A stretch of DNA of 64,000 nucleotides, from the NCBI RefSeq assembly GCF_017968885.1, contig NZ_CP072913.1, positions 3,270,001 to 3,334,000 of the forward strand. Direction: 5' to 3'. The position numbers and the translations under genes are program-made. This DNA comes from Pseudomonas sp. Tri1 (GTDB lineage Bacteria > Pseudomonadota > Gammaproteobacteria > Pseudomonadales > Pseudomonadaceae). Shown piece after piece: positions 8,656-17,857 of this stretch; the stretch's first letter is position 1, and each line of letters starts with the position of its first letter. A model generated the notes under the pieces. It worked only from the letters and a program-made list of their open reading frames with translations. It was not told where the DNA came from and made no database searches.

Positions 8656-10164
8656 TTAGAAGTCTTGAGGTTTTGCGATCGGACGCAGGCCCTTTGCATC
8701 CTCCGGGAGGAGATAGCCCTGCTTGATCGAGAGCTTTTTGGCCTCTTCGAATGCTTGTTCGTAGTGGCTGAAACCGCCGTAACGCTGGCCAAGCGCTTCC
8801 TTGGAATAGGGCACCTTGGTGTCGTAGATCAGGCCGCAACCGGTCTCCTGGTCCGTGAGGTAGGTCGCGCTGGGCACCTGGATCCACGGCGGGCGTACGC
8901 CCCCTTGCAGGTTGCCGGTGGCGGGGTCGCGCGCGGCAGCCTTGCCTTCGCGCAGGACTCGCGGCGCCTTCGGCATGGCTTTGCCCTCGCGCACCCATTG
9001 GTCCATGCCATCGAGCAGCGCCGAGACGACCAGCTCCGCTGGTTCGTCGTACAGCGTCCGGCACCGTGGGTCGTCGCCCTTGCCGACGTCGGCAGCTAAC
9101 AGTTCGGTATGCTCCGTACCGAGGTCGGCCAGCCGCAGATGCGGTATGCCGGTCACTTCGTAGTAGCGAAGCTGCGGGCTGTCGGTATCCGGCGGCAGGT
9201 CGATGCCTTCGATCACGTCGTGCATCAGTTCGGACTGGCTGTAGACGGTCACGAATGGCACGCCGTCGGGCATCTGTCGTGGTAGCCGGATGACGTCGCC
9301 ACCGACCTCGCCATAGGCCATGCGGCCTGTCATGTAGGCATCGATCAGTGGCCTTGCGTCAGGCATGCGCCATTGCTGGTGGCGACCCTGGTCGAGGTAG
9401 TCCATCCAGACTTGCGCGGTCACGGCCCAGCTATTGACGTAGACTCGTTTCACGTCGAGGCCTGCCAACGGGCCTTGCGCCGTATTGGTCTTGAGCAGCA
9501 ACGCCAGTTGCGCCGCGATGCCCTGGGACTGTGGAACGAACGGATCGGGACCTGCACCGCGCGTGAAACGCTCCGGATCGTAATAGGTGCCCAACGGCGC
9601 ATAGCGTGCGTAGTCGAAGCGGCGCATGAACTCGAAGTTCACGATCCGTCCGTATTGGGCGACCTGCTCGGCCTCGGCGGCCGGGGTGTCCGAGATGAAC
9701 TTGGGGTCGACGGCCGGCTTGTTCATGTTCAGCGTGTAGCCGACGTACGCGTAGCCACGCCGTAGCAAGTAATCACGGGTCAGGATCCATCCCGCGGCAC
9801 GCTCGCCAAACCAGCTGAACGGCTCGATAACCACCGTGCCGTTGAAGTGCGCGGGGTCTGCCGGCTTGCGCACCAGAATGCGCGTGGTATAGGGCGCCTC
9901 GAAGAGGGTTTTGCCCGCAGCGGTGATGGCCGGGGCGACGCCTTGCAGGTAAAACTCCTCTTCGACGTAGTCGTACATGTCGAGGTCGCTGTGTTCGGTG
10001 CCCGGTCGTTTCGCCGACGACAGCGGTGGCACGCTGGAGGGCGGCACGGCAATGATCGTGGGCATGCGGGGCACCTCGGCGAAGGTGTTCGAGGTCAGCA
10101 TCAGCGACAGCAGGACGCCTTGCAGCGTTGGCCGCAGGATACTGATGGTCATCGGTCGTTCCAT
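8656..10164 (-). CDS. Exported alpha/beta hydrolase-domain protein
   Basis: A 502-residue protein with an N-terminal signal peptide (cleavage near TSNTFAEVP) and the large alpha/beta hydrolase domain found in secreted Abhydrolase_10-type proteins. The usual nucleophile elbow GxSxG is not clear; the equivalent strand-turn-helix reads VYVNSWAVTAQVW, with serine as the candidate nucleophile. Later motifs include VTVYSQSEL and a TGIPHLRLADL segment that could carry the catalytic histidine. GGAGGTG lies just before ATG 10164, so the full length is used. The substrate is unknown; neighbours (DUF6152-like gene, porin) often accompany catabolism of hydrophobic natural compounds. Confidence 0.7.
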   Translation of the reverse strand: MERPMTISILRPTLQGVLLSLMLTSNTFAEVPRMPTIIAVPPSSVPPLSSAKRPGTEHSDLDMYDYVEEEFYLQGVAPAITAAGKTLFEAPYTTRILVRKPADPAHFNGTVVIEPFSWFGERAAGWILTRDYLLRRGYAYVGYTLNMNKPAVDPKFISDTPAAEAEQVAQYGRIVNFEFMRRFDYARYAPLGTYYDPERFTRGAGPDPFVPQSQGIAAQLALLLKTNTAQGPLAGLDVKRVYVNSWAVTAQVWMDYLDQGRHQQWRMPDARPLIDAYMTGRMAYGEVGGDVIRLPRQMPDGVPFVTVYSQSELMHDVIEGIDLPPDTDSPQLRYYEVTGIPHLRLADLGTEHTELLAADVGKGDDPRCRTLYDEPAELVVSALLDGMDQWVREGKAMPKAPRVLREGKAAARDPATGNLQGGVRPPWIQVPSATYLTDQETGCGLIYDTKVPYSKEALGQRYGGFSHYEQAFEEAKKLSIKQGYLLPEDAKGLRPIAKPQDF

Positions 10165-10196
10165 CCGGTCACCTCCAAGGGGTCATTGATAAGGCT

Positions 10197-10961
10197 TCAC
10201 TCACGGCTGAGGGACGCCTTGCCCTCGCTGTCGATCACGATCTGGTTGTTCTCGCAGACATACTCTTGAATGGCGTAGTCGGAGCGCTTGTAGTCGAACG
10301 TGAAGCGATACGGGGTGTTGAGCACCTGTGGATCTTCAATCAAAACTTGGTCCTCCAAATGGTCCGGTCCCCGCAGCCTGATGCGTTCGGTGATCTTCAT
10401 GTCCGCACCATGGGGAACGTCATAGAACGTCACGTCCGTGCGCACACGTTGTGTCTCCACGACGAGCGTGTCGCCTTCCCAGTGGCCTCGCGAATGGCCT
10501 TGGTACTTGGGGTCGAGCTTCTCTTTTGGTGGCATTGCCTGGTTCAAGAGAATCCGGCGTACCTGCTGGAGGTATTCGCCAAGGACGACCACTTGCTTGT
10601 CGTCGTGAATGATCTGGATCGGGAAGAGCGCCGCCATCAACGTGGGCATGCCCTCGGGCAGGCACTTGGAACTCGTCGTGGCCAGTGGCGTCCCGGCTTC
10701 GTTCGCGGCGGCCTGTTTTTTCTTCAGCTCCGCGTATTGGCTGGCATAGGGTTCCTTCAGGTCCATCGGTCCGCCCGGGTGCACCGGCTCGTCCGGGTTT
10801 TCACCGAACCAGTCGTCCGGGGTTCTTTCCCAGGTGCCGCTGATGTCCGGGCGCTTGTCGTGCTGGGTCTTCGACGCTGCCGCGTTGCACATCCCGGCGA
10901 CGGTCACGAGGACGACGCCGAGGAAGATCGTTGCTGCGCTCAAGGTTCGTGTCGGTTTCAT
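10197..10961 (-). CDS. Exported protein of unknown function
   Basis: A 254-residue protein with a signal peptide (MKPTRTLSAATIFLGVVLVT, cleavage near NAAAS). The mature part opens with RPDISGTWERTPDDWFGENP, a lipocalin-like sandwich opening seen in secreted proteins that accompany DUF6152 genes, and contains HWEGDTLVVETQRVR and DHLEDQVLIEDPQVL. No catalytic motif is evident. GGAG lies ten bases before ATG 10961. It lies between the hydrolase gene and the broken DUF6152-like gene in the same leftward set. Confidence 0.65.
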   Translation of the reverse strand: MKPTRTLSAATIFLGVVLVTVAGMCNAAASKTQHDKRPDISGTWERTPDDWFGENPDEPVHPGGPMDLKEPYASQYAELKKKQAAANEAGTPLATTSSKCLPEGMPTLMAALFPIQIIHDDKQVVVLGEYLQQVRRILLNQAMPPKEKLDPKYQGHSRGHWEGDTLVVETQRVRTDVTFYDVPHGADMKITERIRLRGPDHLEDQVLIEDPQVLNTPYRFTFDYKRSDYAIQEYVCENNQIVIDSEGKASLSRE

Positions 10962-11035
10962 TGAAACGTCTCCACGCTGCTGGCCTGTTTGGTTCGATTG
11001 AGTTCGGTGGTCATGAAGCGGAGGAGGGACTTCGC

Positions 11036-11418
11036 CTAACCGCCGCCCGAGAGCACGACGTCACCGATCTTGATCTCCACGAGCAGTCCTCCCGGGTCAC
11101 CGTTTTTCAGCGGCCTGAAGGACACCTCGGCGCTTTCGCCAGCCTTGATCGAATCAGCGTTCCAGCCTGCGCGCTGCAGCGCATTGACACTGCCTGTCTC
11201 GATCTTGAAGCGCTGGGGGGCGGGCCGGGCGTATCGAGGTAAATCGTGATGTGCGGATTGGTCCAGGCAAAACGCTCGACCACACCCTGGACCGTGACCA
11301 TCTTGGTCTGGTCGAAAAGCGCGAATGAGTGGTGAGCGGTGGCCAGGGACGGTAGGGCACTGCAAGCGACGATGGTCAGCAGGCAAAGCCCCTGACGAAA
11401 CAGCGGGGATGGGGTCAT
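11036..11418 (-). pseudogene. DUF6152-like exported protein, frameshifted
   Basis: The N-terminal part starts at ATG 11418 with a signal peptide ending in ATAHHSFALFDQTKMV and the family motif FAWTNPHITIYLDTPG. The C-terminal part (PQRFKIETGSVNALQRAGW, DPGGLLVEIKIGD) is in another frame and ends at 11036. The switch falls in a run of six G on the + strand (11215-11220). One additional base there would restore a single protein of about 127 residues. So this is either a real one-base deletion or a sequencing error in a homopolymer. It is the first gene of the leftward set, downstream of the divergent promoter region. Confidence 0.75.
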
Positions 11419-11655
11419 GACGGATGCCTCGTTCTTATGCGTTCTTATGGCCCCAGCATAGGGGGGACACCTGCGCAGGCCGTAGCCCAAAACGGCAACC
11501 ATTCAAATCCCAGGACAGGTTTTTCAGTGGGCAGCGATGGGACCAGGGGAATAGGGGCGCCGCCCTGTGCACATGCTGATTTGGGCTACCGCATGGGCAG
11601 CCCGAGTCGGAACACTCATGACTCGCCTCATAAATATAAAAACAGGAGAGACGTC
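11419..11655. promoter_or_regulatory. Divergent control region between the leftward operon and the porin gene
   Basis: The 237-base gap contains a 10-bp inverted pair, GTAGCCCAAA at 11482-11491 and TTTGGGCTAC at 11580-11589, 98 bases apart. One copy is near each divergent gene, as expected for a regulator acting on both. Nearer the leftward gene is a direct repeat GTTCTTAT (about 11430 and 11440). The porin has AGGAGAG just before its ATG. No regulator gene is adjacent, so the protein that would bind is unknown. Confidence 0.4.
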
Positions 11656-12993
11656 ATGCGCACCCCTCACTACGCTCCATTAATTTCGCTGGTTGCACTC
11701 TGTACATTGGGGCCGCAGGCACAGGCCTACGAGCTCTACAACGAAGACGACGGTGCTACCGTCCTGAATGCCGACCTCTGGGCGGGGTTTGGTTGGTTCG
11801 GCAGTGAAAAGAATTACCTCGCCAACCCGCAGGAGGAACCCGGCAGGATGCGATGGCAGGAGGGCTTCGCCAAGTACGGTGTAAACGGCACGACGGACAA
11901 GATCGGTCCCGGCTCGATCTACGGCGGGTTCAGCCTGATCAGCACAGGCTCATGGGGCGATGGGGACGCAGGAGCGATCACCGCCGGGAATGAAAGAAGA
12001 ACGGCGGTAGAAGATGCCTATCTGGGCTGGAAGTCAGGCGATCTGATTCCCGCCCTGGGTACGGACGGCGTTGATTTCTCCTTTGGCCGGCAGCTCGTGA
12101 CGGTGGACGGTTTCCTGATCACCGACGACGGGTTCGCGCCCGGCAAGGCCTTCAGCCCCATCCCTGGTGTGGCGGACGGTCGGTTCAATCGCGGCGGCGC
12201 CTTTTACCTCGGGCCGCGGTTGGCCTTCGGCAATACGGCCGTGCTGAAGCTGGGCGGTACGCAGGGGCTTCATGGCAGCCTGATGTGGTTGAAGTCGGAC
12301 AATCCCGGACAGTCGGAGACCGAAGTGGCGGCCGCCACCATCGACTACACGACGGCCATCGGCTCGATCGGTTCGACCTATGTGCACGGGCTGGATATCA
12401 ATGAGCGCTATGCTTTCGCCGACCGGAGTGAGCGCAAGGGCATGGATATCTACAGCATTCGCGGCCAGGGCAATGCCGGCATCGACAATGCCGATTTCGC
12501 GTTCGAGGTGGCGCGCCAGGAAAAACGTTCGGGGTCGCAGCGGGCAATGTTCTTCGACGCGGGCTACACCTTTGCCGACGTCAAATGGCAACCGGCGGTG
12601 AGTTATCGCTATTCGCGCTATTCCGAAGGCTGGGACTTCCTGTTCCAGGGCGGTTTCCGCAAGCGTTACCAGGGTGAAGTCGCCGCGAACTACGCCGGTT
12701 CAGTGACCTCGAACATGCAAATCAACGATGTGCTGTTCTCGGTGCAGCCGACCGACAAGCTGACACTCAACGCGATGTACTTCCACTACCACCAACTCGC
12801 CGACCGGGATGCTCAAGACTTCAGTGCTCGTGAAGTCGACCTGTACCTGGACTGGATGGTGACGGACAACGTCACGCTGTCGCCGCTGGTGGGTTTCTAC
12901 AAGCCAAAGAAGTGGCTCGAGGACGGTGGTTTGCAGAGTGGGAGCGCATCAACCAACACTTACTTGCAGTTCATCGTGTGGGTGACGTTCTGA
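11656..12993 (+). CDS. Outer-membrane beta-barrel porin (alginate-export-like)
   Basis: A 445-residue exported barrel protein: signal peptide ending GPQAQA, then alternating amphipathic strands and a C-terminal phenylalanine (YLQFIVWVTF), the outer-membrane insertion signature. The N-terminal segment YELYNEDDGATVLNADLWAG and general layout resemble alginate-export-domain porins often found next to aromatic or terpenoid catabolic genes. I start at ATG 11656, which has AGGAGAG at good spacing; the longer open frame has no signal peptide. It is divergent from the hydrolase/metal operon and probably admits that operon's substrate. Confidence 0.8.
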   Translation: MRTPHYAPLISLVALCTLGPQAQAYELYNEDDGATVLNADLWAGFGWFGSEKNYLANPQEEPGRMRWQEGFAKYGVNGTTDKIGPGSIYGGFSLISTGSWGDGDAGAITAGNERRTAVEDAYLGWKSGDLIPALGTDGVDFSFGRQLVTVDGFLITDDGFAPGKAFSPIPGVADGRFNRGGAFYLGPRLAFGNTAVLKLGGTQGLHGSLMWLKSDNPGQSETEVAAATIDYTTAIGSIGSTYVHGLDINERYAFADRSERKGMDIYSIRGQGNAGIDNADFAFEVARQEKRSGSQRAMFFDAGYTFADVKWQPAVSYRYSRYSEGWDFLFQGGFRKRYQGEVAANYAGSVTSNMQINDVLFSVQPTDKLTLNAMYFHYHQLADRDAQDFSAREVDLYLDWMVTDNVTLSPLVGFYKPKKWLEDGGLQSGSASTNTYLQFIVWVTF

Positions 12994-13040
12994 TCTGAGT
13001 CGCCGCTGGCGGCATCTGTTGCAGGGAGTTTGATGCGCAG

Positions 13041-13062
13041 GCGCCACCGGCGGTGGCGCTTT
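13041..13062 (+). terminator. Terminator after the porin gene
   Basis: GCGCCACC (13041-13048) pairs with GGTGGCGC (13052-13059) around a three-base loop, followed by TTTCC. It lies 48 bases after the porin stop and before the convergent cytochrome gene. Confidence 0.55.
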
Positions 13063-13092
13063 CCGGCGGGAGAGGTGATTAAGACGGGACGG

Positions 13093-13656
13093 TCACAGCA
13101 TGCGGCGCAGGACGTCGTTGCGAGGGTCCGGGTCGAAGAAGCGATGCTTCAGAGCGCCGGCGACATGCAGCACGATCAGGCCGAGCAGGGTATAGGCGAG
13201 CACTTTGTGCAGCCACTGGAAGACGACGAACCAGTCGTCATTTTTCGGTAGTAGCTCCGGCAGGTTCACCCCAAAAAAGAATACCCCGTCGCTCATCGTG
13301 TAGGTGCTCGACATCGAGTAACCCATCAACGGCACGATGACGATAAGTACGTACATGGCACGCTGCACAAGCTGTGACAAAAACCGCTCATGTCCGGCCA
13401 GTGTTTCCAGGGGCTGTGGAAGCTTGGGGGTGCGCCAGCGCAGGGTGATCTGGACCAGGACCACCAACAGCATCAACACCCCAAATGATTTGTGCCAGGG
13501 GTAATAGAGCTCGTATTTGCTTGCCACTTCATCATTCATCCCGGTCATATGCCAGCCAGCCCAGAGGAGGCCGGCGATGAGCACGGCGCGCACCCAGTGC
13601 AACATACGCAGGGACGTAGGATACCGATCAATTGTTGTTTGATTTACCGGATTCAT
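13093..13656 (-). CDS. Cytochrome b561-type membrane protein
   Basis: A 187-residue four-helix cytochrome b of the bacterial b561 family, expected to bind two b hemes in the inner membrane and pass electrons to or from quinone. Candidate heme histidines lie in RMLHWVRAV, YYPWHKSFGVLM, FQWLHKVLAYT and LIVLHVAGALKH. ATG 13656 has GGAGAG upstream; upstream in-frame ATGs lack this. It is 107 bases downstream of the aldehyde dehydrogenase and could take electrons during amine oxidation, though it may equally be independent. Confidence 0.85.
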   Translation of the reverse strand: MNPVNQTTIDRYPTSLRMLHWVRAVLIAGLLWAGWHMTGMNDEVASKYELYYPWHKSFGVLMLLVVLVQITLRWRTPKLPQPLETLAGHERFLSQLVQRAMYVLIVIVPLMGYSMSSTYTMSDGVFFFGVNLPELLPKNDDWFVVFQWLHKVLAYTLLGLIVLHVAGALKHRFFDPDPRNDVLRRML

Positions 13657-13763
13657 CGCAGTCTCTCCATCGATCATCAAGGCATCGGAATGCACATTTG
13701 AACGGCCACCCTCTACGACACAGGGGCTTGGAGGGTGGTCCGGTCAGTGCGCTTTTTTTGTTC

Positions 13764-15218
13764 TCAGTTAGGCAGCAACACGGTGATGACCTTTTCTTCG
13801 GTATAGGCCAACGCGCCGCTGAACCCGCCTTCACGGCCAATGCCGCTGGACTTGACGCCGCCCCAGGGCAGGTTGGCGTCCAGCGGGCTCCAGCAGTTGA
13901 TGCCCACGGCACCGGCCTTTACCGCCGCGGCAACGCGGTGCGCTCGCACCAGGTCGCTGGTCCAGACCGTGGCCGCCAGGCCGTAGGTGGAATCGTTGGC
14001 CATTGCGATCGCCTCATCTTCGCTGTCGAACGTGATCACCGTGCCAACGGGACCGAAGATCTCGTCTCGGGCGATCGCCATGTCATTGCGGGCGTTGGCG
14101 AAGATGGTCGGCTGCACAAACCAGCCCTGCTCGGGGTTCGATACGCCGCCGGCCAGCAGGGAGGCGCCTTGTTCGATGCCCAGCTGGATGTAACGGTTCA
14201 CGCGCTCGAACTGTGCTTTCTTGGCCACTGGCCCCATCTGCACGTCGGGCTGTCGAGGATCGCCCACCTTGACCGCTCGGGCGGCATCGGCAAGCGCTGC
14301 GGCGAAGCGATCGGCGATGCTGCGCTGCACCAGGATACGCGAGCCGGCGGCACAGACCTGGCCCTGGTTGACGAACAAGCCGAGCGCGCAGCCGCGCAAC
14401 GCGTCGTCGAAGGACGCGTCGTCAAAGACAATCTGTGGGCTCTTGCCGCCCAGCTCCAGTGCCACACGCTTGAACAGCACGCCGGCGGTGCGCTGGATCT
14501 CGCGTCCGGCCTCGGGGCTGCCGGTGAAACTGATCTTGGCCACGTGCGGGTGTTCGCACAAGGCGCGACCCACCTGTGCACCGTAGCCGGTAACCACGTT
14601 GATCACACCATCAGGGAAACCCGCTTCCTGGGCCAGCGCAGCCAGGTGCAGGGCCGACTGCGGGGTTTCTTCCGAAGGCTTGATGACCACGGTGCAGCCT
14701 GCCGCCAGCAAAGCGGCGAGCTTCCAGACCGTGATCATCAGCGGCGAATTCCAGGGCACGATGGCACCGACCACGCCCACCGGCTCGCGCACCGTGTACG
14801 AGAGGGTCTTGCTGCCGAAATAGCCACCGGTGGGAATGGTGCGCCCCTCCAGCTGGTTGGCCCAGCCGGCGGCGGCGCGCAGGTTGGCGATTGCGTTGGG
14901 CAGGTCCATCCGGCGCGGCTCGACCGGGGAGCGACCGATGGCGTTGGCGTCCAGATCGGCCAGCAACTCGGTGTCGCGTTCCACCAGGTCAGCCAGCTTC
15001 GACAGCAGTCGACCGCGCTGGGCGCCGTCGAGCTGGCTCCAGGGGCCACCTTCGAGTTGGCTGCGCGCTGCCTCCACGGCGCGGTCCACATCCGCGCTCG
15101 TGCCGCGTGCGGAGCTACCGTACACCTGCTCTGTCACGGGGTTGATGAGGGTCATGCGCCCACCGTCGGAGGCTTCGAAGGACGCTCCTTGGATGAAGTG
15201 ATTCAGGTGCTGAGTCAT
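13764..15218 (-). CDS. NAD(P)-dependent aldehyde dehydrogenase
   Basis: A 484-residue ALDH with the cofactor-binding TVREPVGVVGAIVPWNSPL, the general-base glutamate in ALELGGKSPQIV and the nucleophilic cysteine in NQGQVCAAGSR. ATG 15218 opens a normal-length protein (MTQHLNHFIQGASFEA). It lies 43 bases after the aminotransferase gene, so the two likely act in sequence: transamination gives an aldehyde, which this enzyme oxidises to the acid. This is the GABA/beta-alanine/diamine style of pathway. The substrate is not determined by sequence. Confidence 0.9.
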   Translation of the reverse strand: MTQHLNHFIQGASFEASDGGRMTLINPVTEQVYGSSARGTSADVDRAVEAARSQLEGGPWSQLDGAQRGRLLSKLADLVERDTELLADLDANAIGRSPVEPRRMDLPNAIANLRAAAGWANQLEGRTIPTGGYFGSKTLSYTVREPVGVVGAIVPWNSPLMITVWKLAALLAAGCTVVIKPSEETPQSALHLAALAQEAGFPDGVINVVTGYGAQVGRALCEHPHVAKISFTGSPEAGREIQRTAGVLFKRVALELGGKSPQIVFDDASFDDALRGCALGLFVNQGQVCAAGSRILVQRSIADRFAAALADAARAVKVGDPRQPDVQMGPVAKKAQFERVNRYIQLGIEQGASLLAGGVSNPEQGWFVQPTIFANARNDMAIARDEIFGPVGTVITFDSEDEAIAMANDSTYGLAATVWTSDLVRAHRVAAAVKAGAVGINCWSPLDANLPWGGVKSSGIGREGGFSGALAYTEEKVITVLLPN

Positions 15219-15261
15219 GTTAGGGGCCCTGCGTAATGTGAGTGATCGGGGGTTGCACGCC

Positions 15262-16635
15262 TCATGCTTCGAGGGAGGCCAGGGCGTCGCCAAAGATGTC
15301 CAGCGCCTTGAAAAACAGCGAACGTGTGATCGTCAGCGAGGGCATGACGCGCATCACGTTGCTGTAGCGACCGCAGGGAATCATCAGCACGCCGTGGTTC
15401 AGCAGGTAACCCATGAGTTGACCGATCTTGGCGCCCTCCAGCGGTGCTTTGGTGACCGGGTCTTCAACCAGCTCGATACCGATCATCAGGCCGCGACCGC
15501 GAACCTCGCCGACGAAGGGGCTCTTGAAGCCACGGATACGTTCCTGTGCTTCCAGGCCCAGCGTGTGAGCGCGATTGAGCAGATCGAGCTCCGGGTCCTG
15601 CAGGATGCTGATGTTGGTCAGCGCCACTGCCGCAGACAACGAGTTGGCGGCGAAGGTATTGGGCATCGATCCGTCAGGAATCGCGGCCGCCAGGTCCGAA
15701 CGCATGATCAGGCCCGCCATCGGCAGGTCGCTGCCAATGCCTTTGCCGAAGGTAAGCATGTCGGGCTTCACGCCCGAGTGCTCGACCGCCCACATTTTGC
15801 CGGTACGCCCCGCGCCGGACTGCACTTCATCGACGATCAACAACGCGCCGCTGAGGTCGCAGGCCTTGCGCAACAGCTGCAGGAACTCTGGCGAGGGAGG
15901 CACGTAGCCGCCTTCGCCTTGTACCGGCTCCACGATCACGGCGGCCACGTCATCGGCGGCGGTGTAAGGGGTATTCAGCAGGTAATCCACGTAGTCGCCG
16001 GCGATCTGTTCGGCGCTTTTGTGCGTGGTGTCGAAGGGGAAACGGTAGGCGTAAGGGTAGGGGGCGTGAATGACGCCACCCATCTGGGCGCCGTAGCCCT
16101 TGCGGTAGGCCGTGCCGGTCGTCAGCGCACCGGAGGCGTTCCACACGCCGTGGTAGCCGCCGTGGAAGGCGATGATCTGGTGCCGTCCGGTGACGCGCTT
16201 GGCGAACTTGATCGCGGCCTCCAGCGCATCGCTACCGCTTTGCGTGAAGAACGTAATGCAATCGCCGCGCAAGCCGTCGGGCGCGATCTCGGAGAGTTTG
16301 GCGGCCAGCTCAGTGCGCCGGGTGCTGTTGACTTCCAGGGCGTGCATCAGCACTTCGGACTGTTCGCGGATGGCCTGCACCACTTTCGGGTGGCAGCGAC
16401 CGACGCTGCTGACGCCTACGCCTGCGGACAAATCGATATAGGTGTTGCCATCGGCGTCCTTGAAGGTTGCGCCGAACGCCCGGTCCATGGCCACGGGCAT
16501 GCGTCCGCCGCCGCGGGCCATCGACTCGGTACGTGCTGACAGCGCCAGGGCCTCTGTGGTCTTGGGGCCGGGAATGGTGGAAATGATCCGCGGTGCATCC
16601 GCGAAGTGGAGGGATTCAAGCTTGGTTTCACTCAT
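15262..16635 (-). CDS. Class III (omega) aminotransferase
   Basis: A 457-residue PLP-dependent aminotransferase of the GABA/omega-amino-acid group. The PLP lysine is in LTFGKGIGSDLP, the PLP-nitrogen aspartate in LLIVDEVQSGAGRTG, and the phosphate-binding turn in FFTQSGSDALEAAI. It is the first gene of a leftward unit with aldehyde dehydrogenase, divergent from an AraC regulator. With the IclR regulator and APC permease beyond, this makes a complete uptake-and-degradation module for an amine or omega-amino acid, still unidentified. Confidence 0.9.
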   Translation of the reverse strand: MSETKLESLHFADAPRIISTIPGPKTTEALALSARTESMARGGGRMPVAMDRAFGATFKDADGNTYIDLSAGVGVSSVGRCHPKVVQAIREQSEVLMHALEVNSTRRTELAAKLSEIAPDGLRGDCITFFTQSGSDALEAAIKFAKRVTGRHQIIAFHGGYHGVWNASGALTTGTAYRKGYGAQMGGVIHAPYPYAYRFPFDTTHKSAEQIAGDYVDYLLNTPYTAADDVAAVIVEPVQGEGGYVPPSPEFLQLLRKACDLSGALLIVDEVQSGAGRTGKMWAVEHSGVKPDMLTFGKGIGSDLPMAGLIMRSDLAAAIPDGSMPNTFAANSLSAAVALTNISILQDPELDLLNRAHTLGLEAQERIRGFKSPFVGEVRGRGLMIGIELVEDPVTKAPLEGAKIGQLMGYLLNHGVLMIPCGRYSNVMRVMPSLTITRSLFFKALDIFGDALASLEA

Positions 16636-16777
16636 GACGGTCTCTCAGGATGTCGGTTTCAGTGTCTCGATCATCCCCGTCGCTTCTGTCTGGCCGGTAG
16701 CCCGAATCGGCACATTGGGAGGCACGCCTCGAACGCTTGTTTCGAAGAGCGGCCCCTTGTATAAAGAAATTTGCATA

Positions 16778-16796
16778 ATTCTCTTAATATGAGAAT
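16778..16796. promoter_or_regulatory. Inverted repeat between aminotransferase and AraC genes
   Basis: ATTCTC (16778-16783) and GAGAAT (16791-16796) form an inverted repeat around an AT-rich seven-base centre. It lies in the divergent gap 16636-16850, close to a possible leftward -10 box (TATACA on the minus strand near 16760). A likely operator, but the binding protein is not known. Confidence 0.4.
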
Positions 16797-16850
16797 ATCG
16801 CCAAAGAAGGCAACCTAAAAAGAAGAATATTGGCCGAGGCTTTCGTCATC

Positions 16851-17813
16851 ATGAAAAAACAGAACATCAGCCACTTTCGTGATATCCATGTCCACGCCGC
16901 TACCGTCCAGGAGTGGAATCAGGACTACAGCCAGTTAACCGCTGGCTCGATCGAGAGTTCGCTCATACAGTTGACGACGGCGCGTTGCCACATATTCCGC
17001 GAGCAGATCAACCAACGCGTGGTGCAGCATGGCGTGGCGCCCCAGGGCAAGATGTGCTTTGCCGTGCCCATCACCGTCCCGGGTTCGATTCGGATGCAGG
17101 GGCGGGATGTGGACGACAGCAGCCTGTTCTTTCTTCACGGTGGCGAGGAGTTCATGTTCCACATGCCGATGGGCATGGAGCTGCTGGCCATTACCTTCGA
17201 ACGTGAACTGTTCGAGCAGGCGCTGGCACAAACGGCATCGGCCAAGGAAATCAGCCAGTTGCTGCGTCAGCCGGTGATCAGGGTCTCCCCGCAACGCTAT
17301 GCTGACGCTCGACGTCGAATGCTGGCGGTATTCTCCCAGGCGCTCTCGAACGAAGATCTCGACAATACGCAAGATCGGGAGCTGGAACAGGCCATGCTCG
17401 GCGAGTTGCTGCAACTGATGACCGACCCGGCCTGCGACAAGCAGCAGCGCATTCCAAGCTCCACACGCAGCTTCATTGTCGAGAAATGCCATCGCCTGGC
17501 GACCGCGGAATTGAACAACGTGCCCAGCGTGGACGAGTTGTGCCAGCGACTCCAGGTGAGTCGACGTACCGTGCAGAACAGCTTCCGCTCGGTTGCCGAG
17601 ACGACCCCCATCAATTACTTGCGCTCCGTGCGGCTCAACGGTGTACGCCGAACCTTGATGTCCACCCGGGCCGCGAACCTCTCGATCGGTGATGTCGCGG
17701 CCCAATGGGGCTTCTATCACCTCAGTCATTTTGCGGCGGAGTATCAGGAACTGTTCGCAGAATTGCCTTCCCATACCACCCGCGCGGCCATCGCCGATTG
17801 TGCGCGCGCCTGA
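16851..17813 (+). CDS. AraC-family transcriptional regulator
   Basis: A 320-residue regulator with an N-terminal sensing region (FRDIHVHAATVQEWNQDYSQ, resembling the EutR-type subgroup) and a C-terminal double helix-turn-helix: SVDELCQRLQVSRRTVQNSF followed by ANLSIGDVAAQWGFYHLSHF. The DNA-binding part occupies about residues 220-305. I start at ATG 16851; a TTG at 16830 would add seven residues. Divergent from the aminotransferase operon, it probably activates that operon in response to its amine substrate. Confidence 0.85.
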   Translation: MKKQNISHFRDIHVHAATVQEWNQDYSQLTAGSIESSLIQLTTARCHIFREQINQRVVQHGVAPQGKMCFAVPITVPGSIRMQGRDVDDSSLFFLHGGEEFMFHMPMGMELLAITFERELFEQALAQTASAKEISQLLRQPVIRVSPQRYADARRRMLAVFSQALSNEDLDNTQDRELEQAMLGELLQLMTDPACDKQQRIPSSTRSFIVEKCHRLATAELNNVPSVDELCQRLQVSRRTVQNSFRSVAETTPINYLRSVRLNGVRRTLMSTRAANLSIGDVAAQWGFYHLSHFAAEYQELFAELPSHTTRAAIADCARA

Positions 17814-17857
17814 GCATCTACCGAGCATGGTGTCGACTGCACAAGGATGTAGAAAAG

